Source: Arcanobacterium phocae
Lineage (GTDB): Bacteria; Actinomycetota; Actinomycetes; Actinomycetales; Actinomycetaceae
DNA: 64,000 nucleotides
Assembly: GCF_018913465.1 (NCBI RefSeq)
Contig: NZ_JABAPM010000004.1
Coordinates: 1 to 64,000, forward strand
Direction: 5' to 3'
Part shown: positions 33,581-43,535 of the stretch, one piece after another
How the letters are laid out: each line of letters opens with the position of its first letter
How positions within the stretch are numbered: the first letter of the stretch is position 1
Position numbers and translations under genes: made by a program
The notes under the pieces: model-generated
What the model was told of the DNA's origin: nothing
Databases searched by the model: none
The model's input: the letters and a program-made list of their open reading frames with translations, nothing else

Positions 33581-34891
33581 ATGGGGTTTTTCCGTCGTAA
33601 TGGCTTCCACAGCAAAGAGCAAGTGGCAGCATTTCTGACTGTGGTTTTTTCCGGGCAGATAATCTATTCAGCTTTTGAGTCCTTCAAAATTCCGTTCTAT
33701 GAGCGGTTAGTAGAGTTTTATGGACTAACTGATACGCAGTTCGGTCTACTATTCACGATGCTTGGTGTGGCTGTTTTCTTCTATATCCCTGCAGGATGGG
33801 TGAACAACCGTTTCAACGCTCGTACCGTGCTGATGTGGGGTCTTGCTTATCGCTGTGTGACGGCGTTAATCATGATTATTCTGCGTCCTGCCTTTGCATT
33901 CATGCTTGTTATTACCTTTACTTGGGGTGTTATTGACGCAATTTTCTGGCCAGCTGTTGTTAAAGGTGTTGTGCTGTTTTCTTCGAAAGAGCATAAGGGC
34001 TTTGCGCTTGGTACATTGACGGCGTTCCGAGCCGGTGGTGAAGCCACGCTTAACGGCATTCTTATCGGCATCATGGCGATTGCGAATGGTTCTATGCTCG
34101 CTTTCCGCTCTGGGATGATTGCCTATGCGTTGCTGACCTTGCCGTTGATTGCGCTGATCTACCGCTATGTTCCAGCAGATCCGAAGGAAGACGGTGACGT
34201 GTCTGCCGATGCAGAAACGGTTGAGCTAACCAATTCTGAAGCTTTGGCTGGGCTGTGGCATACCCTGCGGATTCCGCGTGTATGGCTTGCCGGTTTCGCT
34301 GGCATGAATGTCTACTGGGTGTACACCACTCTTATTTATACGACGCCGTATTTCGTTCGCGTGTACGGTATGGGGCAAGAATCTGCTGCGCTTTATGCTA
34401 CGGTCAACGCAATTCTGCTTGGTCTAGGCGGTGGTCTGGTGGGCGGACTCGTTGCTGATAAGGTGTTTAGGTCCTCGGCCAAGACTCTGGCGGCAACGCT
34501 ATTCGGCGGCGCAATATTCTTGATTATTTTGGCCTTCTTGCCAGCTCAGGCAAGCAATTTCTACGTTGCGCTCGGATTGATTTCCGCTTTTGTTTTCTTG
34601 ACGATGATGGCCAAAGGTATTCAGCAAGCTCCGGTTGCGGAACTGAATTTGCCTAACTCAATTGTGGGATCTGCGATGTCAGTTAATTCGTTCTTGGCGT
34701 TCGCTTGTATTTTGTGGGCGACGACGTTGAATGGCTCTATCCTCGATGCATACAAGGATGATCCGGCTACCGGCTTCAGCATCATTTTCATAGCTATGGC
34801 AGTTGTGGGATTAGTTGGTGCTGGTCTTTCTTGGTGGCTTGCTGTTTTGAACCGGAGCCATGAGGAACGAGCTGTATTGGAGCAGCTCTAG
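33581..34891 (+). CDS. Major facilitator superfamily transporter
   Basis: 436 residues with twelve predicted membrane helices. The loop 2-3 region reads GWVNNRFNARTVLMWG, a divergent form of the MFS signature, and the second half repeats it around GLVADKVFRSSAKT. It resembles carboxylate or organophosphate carriers of the YihN kind more than drug pumps, but I cannot name a substrate. Single gene ended by a strong hairpin. Confidence 0.82.
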   Translation: MGFFRRNGFHSKEQVAAFLTVVFSGQIIYSAFESFKIPFYERLVEFYGLTDTQFGLLFTMLGVAVFFYIPAGWVNNRFNARTVLMWGLAYRCVTALIMIILRPAFAFMLVITFTWGVIDAIFWPAVVKGVVLFSSKEHKGFALGTLTAFRAGGEATLNGILIGIMAIANGSMLAFRSGMIAYALLTLPLIALIYRYVPADPKEDGDVSADAETVELTNSEALAGLWHTLRIPRVWLAGFAGMNVYWVYTTLIYTTPYFVRVYGMGQESAALYATVNAILLGLGGGLVGGLVADKVFRSSAKTLAATLFGGAIFLIILAFLPAQASNFYVALGLISAFVFLTMMAKGIQQAPVAELNLPNSIVGSAMSVNSFLAFACILWATTLNGSILDAYKDDPATGFSIIFIAMAVVGLVGAGLSWWLAVLNRSHEERAVLEQL

Positions 34892-34914
34892 TAGTTAGCG
34901 ACTGTTTGCACTGG

Positions 34915-34943
34915 GTGCGGATGACGATAAGCGTCATCCGCAC
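34915..34943 (+). terminator. Terminator of the MFS gene
   Basis: A perfect 12-bp stem (GTGCGGATGACG and complement) with a 5-base loop is followed by CTTTTCGTT. Confidence 0.88.
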
Positions 34944-35138
34944 CTTTTCGTTGTAAAAACTGCTTCTGTGATCAAGAAGTGCTTATTGTTACAAATGTTA
35001 AAGGTGCGATTAACGTGAATTTTGTTTTTCGTGTTTCTTATTGGTGCAATTTGTTATAAGGTCGTTACGTAGCAATCCTGGGTTGTTGGATTAAATCAAG
35101 CCGACACGCGGGAGAAAAGAAAACATGTGGAGGTTTTT

Positions 35139-36695
35139 GTGAAGAAGCGAGCTTATAGTGTTGGAGGCGCACTCAGCGCGCTCATGCTTGTCTTGTCGTC
35201 ACAAACAGCTATTGCTGCCCCAGTTTCTGATGATGACATCACTCGGTCACGGTCGGCTGAAGAAACTGCGCAAATGTCTATCGCGGATGCCGAATTGGAA
35301 ATTGCGCGGCTATCTGGTGAATCAACGAAGCTAGAGATGAAAGCTGCCCGAGCTAAGGCAGAAAGCTTGAAGGCTCAAGGCGAACTGGCTGACTCTATTG
35401 CCCAGGCAATCCGTACTCAGGATCATGCTAATAAAGCGCTAGAGGATGTTGATCGTGCTCGGCAACAGCTCGGCTCAATCTCGCAAGCTGTCTACCGTGA
35501 TTCGGCAGCGAACATTACGTCGTCGTTCTATCTTCTGGGCGCTGAGAGCTTCCAAAATGCTCATCAGCGCACCCGCGCCTATGACGCTGTTGCTACCCAA
35601 GCTGACTCAAAAGTTAAACATTTCACCGCGCTTGAAGAAATTGCCCGCGCATTGCAGAGCAAGGCTGATAAAGCGGCAGATGCGCAACGTGATACTGCAG
35701 AGAGCGCAACCAAAGCTCAAGAAAAAGCTGATCAGCTAGCACAACAGGCTCAACAGCAGGTCAGCCTCGCGGCAGACCGGAGAGCCGAACTTGTCACCGT
35801 ATTGGCACATCAGCGTGGTACAACTGAGGCGCTGGAAGCGCAGCGACTCAGCGATATCGAATTAGATCGTGCCAAGAGGTCCCAGGCGGCGGCGGACGCG
35901 CTTATCGCAGGTGCAAATGCAGATCGTTTCGATCAAGCCGTGAGCGTCGCCCGTCAAGCTAGCGAAGAAGCGGCTGCAGCACTTGTTAAGGTTCGCGCTA
36001 ACCTCCAGGCTGCTGAGGCCTCTGGTAATCCTGATGCTATTAAGTTGGCTCGCGAAGCAGTGCAACGCGCCGAACAGTCGAGTGAATCTACCACAGCAAA
36101 TCAGCGTGCGATCGAAGAACGTGCGGCAGCAGAACGTGCGGCAGCAGAACGAGCTGAAGCTGAGCGTCGAGCTCAAGAAGCTCGTAAGGCAGAAGAAGCT
36201 GCACAAGCTCGCGCTGAAGCAGAGCGGAAAGCCGCTGAAGAGCAAGCTGCGCGAGATCGCGCTGCTGCCCAGCAACAGGCCGCTGCTCAGGCCGCCCAAC
36301 CAGCTCCAGCTCCAGCCCCTGCGCCAGCACCAGCTCCGCAGGCATCAAGTGGAACAACTGGTCAAAAGCTTGTTGATTTTGGCCGTCGCTACCTTGGAAC
36401 ACCATATGTTTGGGGTGGAGTAACTCCAGCTGGTTGGGACTGCTCCGGATTTATGAAGTTCATCTTCAATAACCACGGCATCAGTGTCCCGCGCGTGTCT
36501 GAAGGGTATATGTCTGCTGGCTATCGTCGTGTTTCTCCATCCGAAGCACGTCCTGGAGACGTCTTGTGGTGGCCAGGCCACGTTGGAATGTACACCGGAA
36601 ATGGCATGCATATTGCAGCTTACAACCCGGCTATGGGGACTCAAGAAGGCCCAGTCTATGGAAACCCGGTATACATCCGAGTAGTCGATAACTAA
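35139..36695 (+). CDS. Secreted NlpC/P60 peptidoglycan endopeptidase (RipA-like)
   Basis: 518 residues. Signal peptide 1-28 (ending AIAA), then a long Ala/Glu/Gln/Arg-rich coiled coil (about 35-370), a Pro/Ala hinge (PAPAPAPAPAP), and a C-terminal NlpC/P60 domain. Catalytic Cys lies in WDCSGF (about 434) and His in GHVGMY (about 481), with a further polar residue after MHIAAY. Such enzymes cut the D-Glu/diaminopimelate-type stem bond during cell separation. GTG 35139 is chosen over GTG 35127 because TGGAGG ends five bases before it. Monocistronic. Confidence 0.92.
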   Translation: MKKRAYSVGGALSALMLVLSSQTAIAAPVSDDDITRSRSAEETAQMSIADAELEIARLSGESTKLEMKAARAKAESLKAQGELADSIAQAIRTQDHANKALEDVDRARQQLGSISQAVYRDSAANITSSFYLLGAESFQNAHQRTRAYDAVATQADSKVKHFTALEEIARALQSKADKAADAQRDTAESATKAQEKADQLAQQAQQQVSLAADRRAELVTVLAHQRGTTEALEAQRLSDIELDRAKRSQAAADALIAGANADRFDQAVSVARQASEEAAAALVKVRANLQAAEASGNPDAIKLAREAVQRAEQSSESTTANQRAIEERAAAERAAAERAEAERRAQEARKAEEAAQARAEAERKAAEEQAARDRAAAQQQAAAQAAQPAPAPAPAPAPAPQASSGTTGQKLVDFGRRYLGTPYVWGGVTPAGWDCSGFMKFIFNNHGISVPRVSEGYMSAGYRRVSPSEARPGDVLWWPGHVGMYTGNGMHIAAYNPAMGTQEGPVYGNPVYIRVVDN

Positions 36696-36710
36696 AAATA
36701 CTTGATATAA

Positions 36711-36746
36711 GTTGTGGGGGCTGACCAAAAGGTCAGCCCCCACAAC
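36711..36746. terminator. Very strong bidirectional terminator
   Basis: A perfect 16-bp stem (GTTGTGGGGGCTGACC and complement) with an AAAA loop separates the convergent NlpC/P60 and ppa genes. Confidence 0.9.
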
Positions 36747-36756
36747 TCGTTATAGC

Positions 36757-37257
36757 TCAGTGCTTGGCGTAATAACCAGTATCTTCAGCTCGCTTAAATG
36801 AGGCGCGAATTTCTTCTTCCGCTGCTTCACGGCCCACCCAGTGAGCACCTTCTACCGACTTGCCAGGTTCGAGATCCTTATAAACCTCAAAGAAGTGCTG
36901 GATTTCAAGACGATGGAATTCGGAAACATCCTCGATCTCGGTACGCCAAGATGCGCGCTGATCGGCTGCTGGTACACAAAGTACCTTATCGTCGCCACCA
37001 GCTTCGTCGGACATGCGGAACATCCCGAGTGCGCGGCACCGAATAACGCAACCCGGGAACGTTGGTTCATCCAAAAGGACAAGAGCGTCTAATGGATCGC
37101 CATCTTCGCCGAGCGTGTTATCAATGAAACCGTAATCGTCTGGATAACGGGTAGATGTGAAGAGCATACGATCAAGACGGATACGCCCAGTCTCATGATC
37201 GACTTCGTACTTGTTACGATTGCCCTTCGGAATTTCGATGGTGACATCAAACTCCAT
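36757..37257 (-). CDS. ppa: Inorganic pyrophosphatase (family I)
   Basis: 166 residues. Hydrolyses pyrophosphate to phosphate. Metal-binding signature [10 protein letters not shown], with substrate residues in [13 protein letters not shown] and [11 protein letters not shown] 37257 is set by AAAGGAG six bases upstream; the frame could be opened earlier but without a ribosome site. Divergent from dacB, as in other actinobacterial genomes, and first gene of the conserved block that runs to lysS. Confidence 0.95.
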   Translation of the reverse strand: MEFDVTIEIPKGNRNKYEVDHETGRIRLDRMLFTSTRYPDDYGFIDNTLGEDGDPLDALVLLDEPTFPGCVIRCRALGMFRMSDEAGGDDKVLCVPAADQRASWRTEIEDVSEFHRLEIQHFFEVYKDLEPGKSVEGAHWVGREAAEEEIRASFKRAEDTGYYAKH

Positions 37258-37340
37258 GGGTGACTCCTTTGGCATGTCAGTTAATCTGCTTTTAACGATT
37301 GTAGCCGGTGTTTAGCGTCAGCGTGTGGGAGACTTGAAGA

Positions 37341-38714
37341 GTGAAGAAAGTAAAGATCGGAATTTCTGTGTTCCTCACTGCTGTCGGGGGATATATTGTT
37401 GCAGACGCCTGGGACCTTGTTCCCGGACTTTTTACTACGAAACCGCCACTTACTGCGCCTTTGCCCTATCCGCACCTAAATGAGTTGCACCTCACGAAAG
37501 AATCTCTTCCAGAATTCACCACATTTACTGCTGAAGATTCTGCACATGTGCGCACAATTCTCGAAGAATTTCGCACAGATGCGCGCATGAGTGGAGTGGC
37601 GTCCGTCGTCGTCGTCGATCCGCAAACAAAGGAAACTCTCGGTTCACTCGAATCACAAACCCCGTTGCGTCCAGCTTCCACCATGAAGTATGTGACCGCA
37701 GTAGCCGCCTTGACCACGCTCGGCCCGAACACGACCCTTGATACACATGTAACCCACAGTGGTGACGATATTTATCTTGTTGGCGACGGCGACGTTACGT
37801 TAGCTGCCGGCGATGGCGATAGCAAGAGTGTGATTGGCAGGGCAGGACTCAACGACCTAGCGCAGCAAGCCAGCGCAGAGCTGTCTCGTGACGGGGTAAC
37901 CGCCGTGACAGTACACGTCGATTCCTCGCGCTACGAGGAGCCGCTCTTCCATCCGCAAGCAGTAGCAGAAAACAACACTGAATTTGTGATGCCAATCCGG
38001 CCGATCGCCATCAACCGTGGAAAAGTGTCGGACGATAAATTTTCGGCCTTCGTGGCAGATCCAGATCTTGCAGCTGCCAACGAATTCGCTACGCGGCTGA
38101 CGGAGTCTGGAATTTCGGCCACAGTCGCAGATCGGGCGCAATCACCCCAGGATGCCACTGAAATTGCACGAACCCACAGTGCGCCAGTTCGGGAACTGAT
38201 CGACGTCATGATGACTGAATCAGACAATACTTTGGCTGAAGTTTTCGGGCATGAAGTGGCGATCGCATCTGAGCAGCCAGCTACCTTCGCCGGTGCTAGC
38301 AAAGCAGTGACGCAAGCTCTGGTTTCTGGCGGATACTCAACCGGTGGCATGGTAATCGATGATAATTCGGGTCTGTCAGAAAACAACAGAGTGCCCGCAC
38401 CACTACTTGCTCAGGTGCTGCAACAAGCTTGGGAGTGTGACAAGTGTAAGATCAGTGCGCTCGGTTCGGCACTTCCGGTAGGTGGGCTAGAAGGCACGTT
38501 AGCACAGCGATTCTTGGATTCACCTGCTCGCGGTATGGTTCGTGCGAAAACAGGAACATTATCGACGACGACGGCGCTGGCTGGCTTCGTCACCACAAAG
38601 GCTGGGCGCCCACTCATCTTGGTGGCACTCGTTTCGGATCATCAGGAAAATGCACAACTTGAGATACGTGGTGCCATCGACGATATGGTCGGGAAACTCG
38701 TTGATACGCTGTAG
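37341..38714 (+). CDS. dacB: D-Ala-D-Ala carboxypeptidase/endopeptidase (PBP4 class)
   Basis: 457 residues. An N-terminal membrane or signal segment (about 5-22) exports the enzyme. The penicillin-binding motifs are all present: SxxK as STMK (113-116), SxN as SDN (294-296) and KTG (403-405). The class trims or opens peptidoglycan cross-links. GTG start with GGGAGAC upstream. Followed after 28 bases by the DUF2342 gene, then tilS, the usual actinobacterial order. Confidence 0.92.
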   Translation: MKKVKIGISVFLTAVGGYIVADAWDLVPGLFTTKPPLTAPLPYPHLNELHLTKESLPEFTTFTAEDSAHVRTILEEFRTDARMSGVASVVVVDPQTKETLGSLESQTPLRPASTMKYVTAVAALTTLGPNTTLDTHVTHSGDDIYLVGDGDVTLAAGDGDSKSVIGRAGLNDLAQQASAELSRDGVTAVTVHVDSSRYEEPLFHPQAVAENNTEFVMPIRPIAINRGKVSDDKFSAFVADPDLAAANEFATRLTESGISATVADRAQSPQDATEIARTHSAPVRELIDVMMTESDNTLAEVFGHEVAIASEQPATFAGASKAVTQALVSGGYSTGGMVIDDNSGLSENNRVPAPLLAQVLQQAWECDKCKISALGSALPVGGLEGTLAQRFLDSPARGMVRAKTGTLSTTTALAGFVTTKAGRPLILVALVSDHQENAQLEIRGAIDDMVGKLVDTL

Positions 38715-38742
38715 CAATGCGAAGCGGTTTTGGGAGGACTAA

Positions 38743-39609
38743 ATGGTAGCAAGTGTGGCGCTCTTATCGCGGTTATTTACTGGTGGTGGGCCGTCATGGC
38801 AAGAAGAACAGGCGCAGACATTTGTGTCAGATTTGCGGGAGTCGGCCGGGCGCGCGCGGGCAGTCGTGGAAGACGTGTCGGGGCTTTCGGTGGCACTGGT
38901 GCCAGTGCGTATCGTCGATCGTTCGGTGTGGGCGAATCAAGCCATCGCCTCGATTAAAGCGATGATGGATGCACAATCTGGATTGCTAAAGATAAAAGAC
39001 AACCAGATTGGTTTCGCCACCTCAGTCTTGTCGATGAAAGTTCTGGGACAGTACGATCCCTATTCCACTAACCCAAGCTTGTATCTTGTTGCCCCAAATA
39101 TTGCTGATTTTTATAACCAATCTCCGGTTAGCCAAGCCGATGTGGGATTATGGGTTGCCGTGCATGAGTGGACGCATGTGGCACAATTTCAGGCTGCGCC
39201 GTGGCTGGCAGAATATATCGGTCAGCGGGCCAGCGTGCTCGTATCTGCTGACGACGACGCCGTGGTTGACGCTACTTTGGATGAGATCACTGCAATTATG
39301 TCCCTCCTAGAGGGACATGCCACATATGTTATGAATAATGTGTCTTACGACGTGTTGCCTTGCCGATCGACACTTATTGACGCCATGGCGAAGCGGAGGG
39401 CCGCTGGTGGGGCTATGATGAAACGTCTTGAGAAGATGCTTGGGTTGGCGAAGAAGGCTCAGCAATATAGCCAAGGAAATGAGTTTGTTGAGGCGGTTGT
39501 GGAACAGATGGGGCTAGACGGATTCAACAGAGTGTGGATAGCACCGCAGAATGCTCCTACTTTAGAACAGTTGCACAATCCTGCCGAATGGATTGCGAGT
39601 GTGTCGTGA
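38743..39609 (+). CDS. Zinc-dependent metalloprotease-like protein (DUF2342)
   Basis: 288 residues. The zincin signature HEWTHVAQF (HExxH) in the middle and LEGHATYVMN (a second metal-ligand Glu/His region) about 50 residues later match the DUF2342 family found between dacB and tilS in Actinobacteria. No substrate is established. GGGAGGAC precedes the ATG. The stop overlaps the tilS start as GTGA. Confidence 0.88.
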   Translation: MVASVALLSRLFTGGGPSWQEEQAQTFVSDLRESAGRARAVVEDVSGLSVALVPVRIVDRSVWANQAIASIKAMMDAQSGLLKIKDNQIGFATSVLSMKVLGQYDPYSTNPSLYLVAPNIADFYNQSPVSQADVGLWVAVHEWTHVAQFQAAPWLAEYIGQRASVLVSADDDAVVDATLDEITAIMSLLEGHATYVMNNVSYDVLPCRSTLIDAMAKRRAAGGAMMKRLEKMLGLAKKAQQYSQGNEFVEAVVEQMGLDGFNRVWIAPQNAPTLEQLHNPAEWIASVS

Positions 39610-40682
39610 CGCCACCGCATCATCTTGTTAATGTCACTCGGCACGCGATGAGTGAGGCTATTGCTGGACTGGCACACGGAGCGCCACTTTTGTTGGCAGT
39701 TTCTGGTGGGTCAGACTCGATGGCGATGGCAAAAACGGCGGCGTTCATCGGCCCGAAATATGGCGTGGAGCTTCACGCTATCTGTGTAGATCATAAGATT
39801 CGTCCAGAATCAGCTCGCGAGGCCCAGTATGTTGCGCACATGCTGGGGCAGTGGGGCGTCGACGTGCATATCGCTGAAGTCGATCTAGCCGGCGACGACG
39901 GTCCGGAGGGAAATGCGCGAGTAGCACGTTATGGCGCGATCGCGCAGCAGGCTCGGTTGCTGGGAGATTCACATCCGGCGCCGGTATTTTTGGGGCACAC
40001 ACTTAATGACCAAGCTGAAACAGTCATGCTGGGGTTCGGGCGTGGTTCCGGGGCAAAATCGATTGCTGGTATGCCTAAGACGGGGCAGTTGCCGTTGCAT
40101 TCGGATGTTCCCATGGTGCGGCCGTTTCTGGGCTTAACTCGTGACCAGTTGCGTACTGTATGCAACGAGTTGGGGGTGACGTGGGTTGATGACCCGAGCA
40201 ACGAGCTAGATGGTCCGTGGAAGTGCGCGGACGGAACTTCGTTGCGCCGATCTGCAGTACGGCACCAGATTTTGCCTCAACTACAAGATGTGCTCGGTCC
40301 AGGAACCGTTTCAGCGATCGGCCGGACGGCAACGATGCTTCAAGAAGACAACCAGGCGTTAGAGTTTTACGCCCGGGCTGAATATGATCGAGTGTGCCTC
40401 AGCAGTGAGCCAGTAACTATTGATTGTTTAGCTTTGGCGGATGTTCCGCAGGCGGTTCGACGTCGTGTACTTAAATACGCCCTGGAAGAAAGTGGCGTAC
40501 GTGGCGGCGAACTAGTCTATTGGCATATCGCAAGACTTGATAAACTCGTAACAGAACGTAAGAACAACTGTGGGCTCGACTTGCCTGGAGTGCGAGCTTG
40601 GCGTGACTCTCATCAACTGAGATTTGAACCCGGTGCGCAATCCCGACATCGCCTACATTTTCAATCTAATCCGGTCGCGTAA
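39606..40682 (+). CDS. tilS: tRNA(Ile)-lysidine synthetase
   Basis: 358 residues. Converts the wobble C of the CAU-anticodon tRNA-Ile to lysidine with ATP. The PP-loop SGGSDSM (about 33-39) and the downstream HTLNDQAETVML and GMP-stretch are characteristic. GTG 39606 overlaps the preceding stop by four bases; longer frames run through the previous gene. The C-terminal part is short, as in many actinobacterial TilS. ftsH follows after only 17 bases. Confidence 0.93.
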   Translation: MTPPHHLVNVTRHAMSEAIAGLAHGAPLLLAVSGGSDSMAMAKTAAFIGPKYGVELHAICVDHKIRPESAREAQYVAHMLGQWGVDVHIAEVDLAGDDGPEGNARVARYGAIAQQARLLGDSHPAPVFLGHTLNDQAETVMLGFGRGSGAKSIAGMPKTGQLPLHSDVPMVRPFLGLTRDQLRTVCNELGVTWVDDPSNELDGPWKCADGTSLRRSAVRHQILPQLQDVLGPGTVSAIGRTATMLQEDNQALEFYARAEYDRVCLSSEPVTIDCLALADVPQAVRRRVLKYALEESGVRGGELVYWHIARLDKLVTERKNNCGLDLPGVRAWRDSHQLRFEPGAQSRHRLHFQSNPVA

Positions 40683-40699
40683 GCACCGATGGAGGATAC

Positions 40700-42940
40700 A
40701 TGAGCAACCCCGAAAAGGATACGACGCAGTCAGAGAACCGTCGTAAACTAGAGGAATTCAACTCTAATGGTCGGCGCGGCCGGCGCGGTAAAAAGGGCCA
40801 GTCATCGGATTCTGACAAGCGCAAGGATCCGAAGAGCTGGCGTGCGCGCTGGGAGGAAGCCAAGAAGCTCGCGGAGAATGCGGAGAAGCACTCTACGAAA
40901 AAATCGGATGGCAAGGATGATAAGAAAAAGCGTCCATTCCGTTCGATCGTCAGCTATATCGCCGTTGTTTTACTGATCGGCACAGGCGTTTTCTGGTTCT
41001 TCGCGCCGGGTGGTTTCTCTGCTATCAAGACGTCTGAAGGAATTAAGATTCTCGAAACGAGTGAGATAGCCAAGGAACGTATCCAGGTCACAGACGGTAG
41101 CCAGGTTGTTCAAGTGTGGCTAGCTAAGGAATTCACGCCACATGATCTAGAAGGCAGGAAAGGCTCTCCAACAAAGAAAGTCCAGTTCCAGTTCGTCTCT
41201 GCGCAAGCTGACAAAGTTCAGGATTTAGTTTCTCACGCGAAAGCGAAGAACGGCTATAACTCGGTCGTTCCACAGCAGTCGTTTTTAGGATCGCTACTGA
41301 CGCTAGTGCTTCCGCTGCTGATTCTGTTTGGCTTGCTGATGTGGATGTTGCCGAAGATCCAGCAAGGTAGCATGGGTGCTTTCGGCCGCGTGAAGAAGGA
41401 CGGCTTGGAAGAAGACCGGCCAGACGTGACGTTCGCAGATGTTGCTGGAGCCGATGAAGCTGTTGAAGAACTCCAAGAAATCGAAGAGTTTATTGATCAC
41501 CCGGATAAGTTCCGGAAGATGGGTGCAAAGATTCCGCGTGGCGTGTTGCTCTATGGCCCACCAGGAACCGGAAAGACTCTTCTAGCTAAAGCAGTCGCGG
41601 GTGAAGCCGGTGTGCCATTCTTCCATATTTCGGCATCTGAATTTGTGGAAATGTTCGTTGGTGTAGGTGCTTCGCGAGTTCGTGACTTGTTTACCAAAGC
41701 AAAGAAACTTGCCCCAGCCATTATTTTCGTCGATGAAATTGATGCGGTTGGTCGTAACCGCGGCCAAGGCATGGGCGGCGGCAACGATGAACGCGAGCAG
41801 ACCCTCAATCAACTTTTGGTGGAGATGGACGGCTTCGATGAGCGTGCGAACGTCATCGTTATTGCGGCGACTAACCGGCCAGACGTTCTGGATCCTGCTT
41901 TGTTGCGTCCGGGACGTTTCGATCGCCAAATCGCGGTTGACGCACCAGATCTCAAAGGTCGCTCGGCGATCCTTAAGGTCCACGCGGAAGGCAAGCCGCT
42001 CGCTGACGGCATTGAACTCGAATCGATTGCCCGGCGTACCCCTGGTTTTGCTGGTGCGGAATTAGCTAACCTACTCAACGAAGCTGCTTTGCTAGCTACG
42101 CGCCGAGAACATGAGGCGATTCAAGAAGACGATCTGGATGAAGCAATTGACCGTGTCATTGCTGGTCCACAGCGTCGTACCCATGTGATGAACGCGGATG
42201 AAAAACGAATGACTGCTTATCACGAAGGTGGACACGCGGTGGCTGCTGCTGCGTTGAACCATACTGATCCAGTCACTAAGGTAACTATTTTGCCGCGTGG
42301 TCGCGCTTTGGGTTACACCATGGTGATGCCGACCGAAGATAAGTATTCGGTGTCGCGCAACGAACTTCTTGATCAGCTTGTCTACGCCATGGGCGGGCGC
42401 GTAGCCGAAGAGATCGTGTTCCACGATCCATCAACTGGCGCTTCGAACGATATCCAGAAAGCTACTGATACTGCTCGCAAGATGGTGATGGAATATGGCA
42501 TGTCTGCCAGGGTCGGCTCAGTGCGCTTAGTTCCGGATGAGTCAGATCCGATGACTCGCCTTGGCGGTGGCGGACAACGCGAATACTCCGATGATCTTGC
42601 CCGTGTTATCGACGACGAAGTACATCAGCTCCTCGAAACAGCACACCAAGAAGCGTGGACGCTCATGATGGAAAATCGTCATGTGCTTGATGCGCTCGCG
42701 GCTGCCTTGCTGGAAAAGGAAACAATTTTGGAGAAGGAACTTGCGGAGATTTTCACGAAGATCGTGAAAGCTCCAGCACGTCAGCAGTGGCTGTCTTCGC
42801 CAAATCGTCCAGTATCTGATCTGCCGCCAGTTTCGCTTCCGGTAGCTACGCCGAACGAAGCGCAGGTATCTGACGAAACTTCGGAATCGATGGAAGCTCC
42901 GGCGGAACAAGACGCGCAAGCGGGAGAAACCCATGAGTGA
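40700..42940 (+). CDS. ftsH: ATP-dependent zinc metalloprotease FtsH
   Basis: 746 residues. Membrane-bound hexameric protease. Unusual 78-residue charged N-terminal extension (many Lys/Arg/Ser) precedes the first membrane helix (about 80-105). The second helix is at about 197-217. AAA domain Walker A GPPGTGKT (about 285) and [12 protein letters not shown]; zinc site HEGGH (about 506). The C terminus is Pro/Ser/Glu-rich. GGAGG precedes the ATG. The last eight bases overlap folE. Confidence 0.96.
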   Translation: MSNPEKDTTQSENRRKLEEFNSNGRRGRRGKKGQSSDSDKRKDPKSWRARWEEAKKLAENAEKHSTKKSDGKDDKKKRPFRSIVSYIAVVLLIGTGVFWFFAPGGFSAIKTSEGIKILETSEIAKERIQVTDGSQVVQVWLAKEFTPHDLEGRKGSPTKKVQFQFVSAQADKVQDLVSHAKAKNGYNSVVPQQSFLGSLLTLVLPLLILFGLLMWMLPKIQQGSMGAFGRVKKDGLEEDRPDVTFADVAGADEAVEELQEIEEFIDHPDKFRKMGAKIPRGVLLYGPPGTGKTLLAKAVAGEAGVPFFHISASEFVEMFVGVGASRVRDLFTKAKKLAPAIIFVDEIDAVGRNRGQGMGGGNDEREQTLNQLLVEMDGFDERANVIVIAATNRPDVLDPALLRPGRFDRQIAVDAPDLKGRSAILKVHAEGKPLADGIELESIARRTPGFAGAELANLLNEAALLATRREHEAIQEDDLDEAIDRVIAGPQRRTHVMNADEKRMTAYHEGGHAVAAAALNHTDPVTKVTILPRGRALGYTMVMPTEDKYSVSRNELLDQLVYAMGGRVAEEIVFHDPSTGASNDIQKATDTARKMVMEYGMSARVGSVRLVPDESDPMTRLGGGGQREYSDDLARVIDDEVHQLLETAHQEAWTLMMENRHVLDALAAALLEKETILEKELAEIFTKIVKAPARQQWLSSPNRPVSDLPPVSLPVATPNEAQVSDETSESMEAPAEQDAQAGETHE

Positions 42941-43523
42941 GCCAGCTGTGCATGTGGGTCACTACGATGAAGATGCGGTAGTTGCCGCAGTTCGTCAGCT
43001 TCTGGTTGCAGTTGGGGAGGATCCTGATCGTGACGGGCTAAGGGACACTCCAGCACGGATGGGACGAGCCTACAAAGAAATGTTTGCTGGTCTAGAAAAA
43101 GACCCGGCAGATGTTTTGAACACTACCTTCGATATCCATCATGAAGAGCTCGTACTAGTACGTGATATCTCCATGTATTCGATGTGTGAACATCATCTGT
43201 TACCGTTCCACGGAGTGGCGCACGTTGGCTACATTCCAAGTGCTGATGGGCTTGTGACTGGTCTATCGAAGCTTGCCCGCTTAGTTGACGGGTTTGCTCG
43301 CCGGCCACAAATTCAAGAACGGCTCACCTCGCAAATTGCGGACGCGATTATGGAACGGTTGCATGCGCAGGGCGTGATCGTCGTCGTCGAAGCAGAACAC
43401 TTGTGTATGTCGATGCGCGGGGTACAAAAACCTGGCTCGAGAACTGTCACGTCAGCGGTTCGCGGGATATTACGCGACTCAGCAACCCGGGCTGAAGCAA
43501 TGAGCCTAATCATGGCAAAGTGA
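42933..43523 (+). CDS. folE: GTP cyclohydrolase I
   Basis: 196 residues. First step of folate synthesis, GTP to dihydroneopterin triphosphate. Zinc ligands are in MCEHHLLPF and CMSMRGV; the [13 protein letters not shown] region is typical. Start lies within the ftsH end (GGGAGAAACCC upstream), implying coupled translation. Leads the fol genes. Confidence 0.96.
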   Translation: MSEPAVHVGHYDEDAVVAAVRQLLVAVGEDPDRDGLRDTPARMGRAYKEMFAGLEKDPADVLNTTFDIHHEELVLVRDISMYSMCEHHLLPFHGVAHVGYIPSADGLVTGLSKLARLVDGFARRPQIQERLTSQIADAIMERLHAQGVIVVVEAEHLCMSMRGVQKPGSRTVTSAVRGILRDSATRAEAMSLIMAK

Positions 43524-43535
43524 GGTAACAATCGT

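Noticed and set aside
34944-35138. Cyclic-di-AMP (ydaO) riboswitch upstream of the NlpC/P60 gene
   Set aside because: The segment is short and AT-rich and shows none of the conserved GGG/CCC joining sequences.
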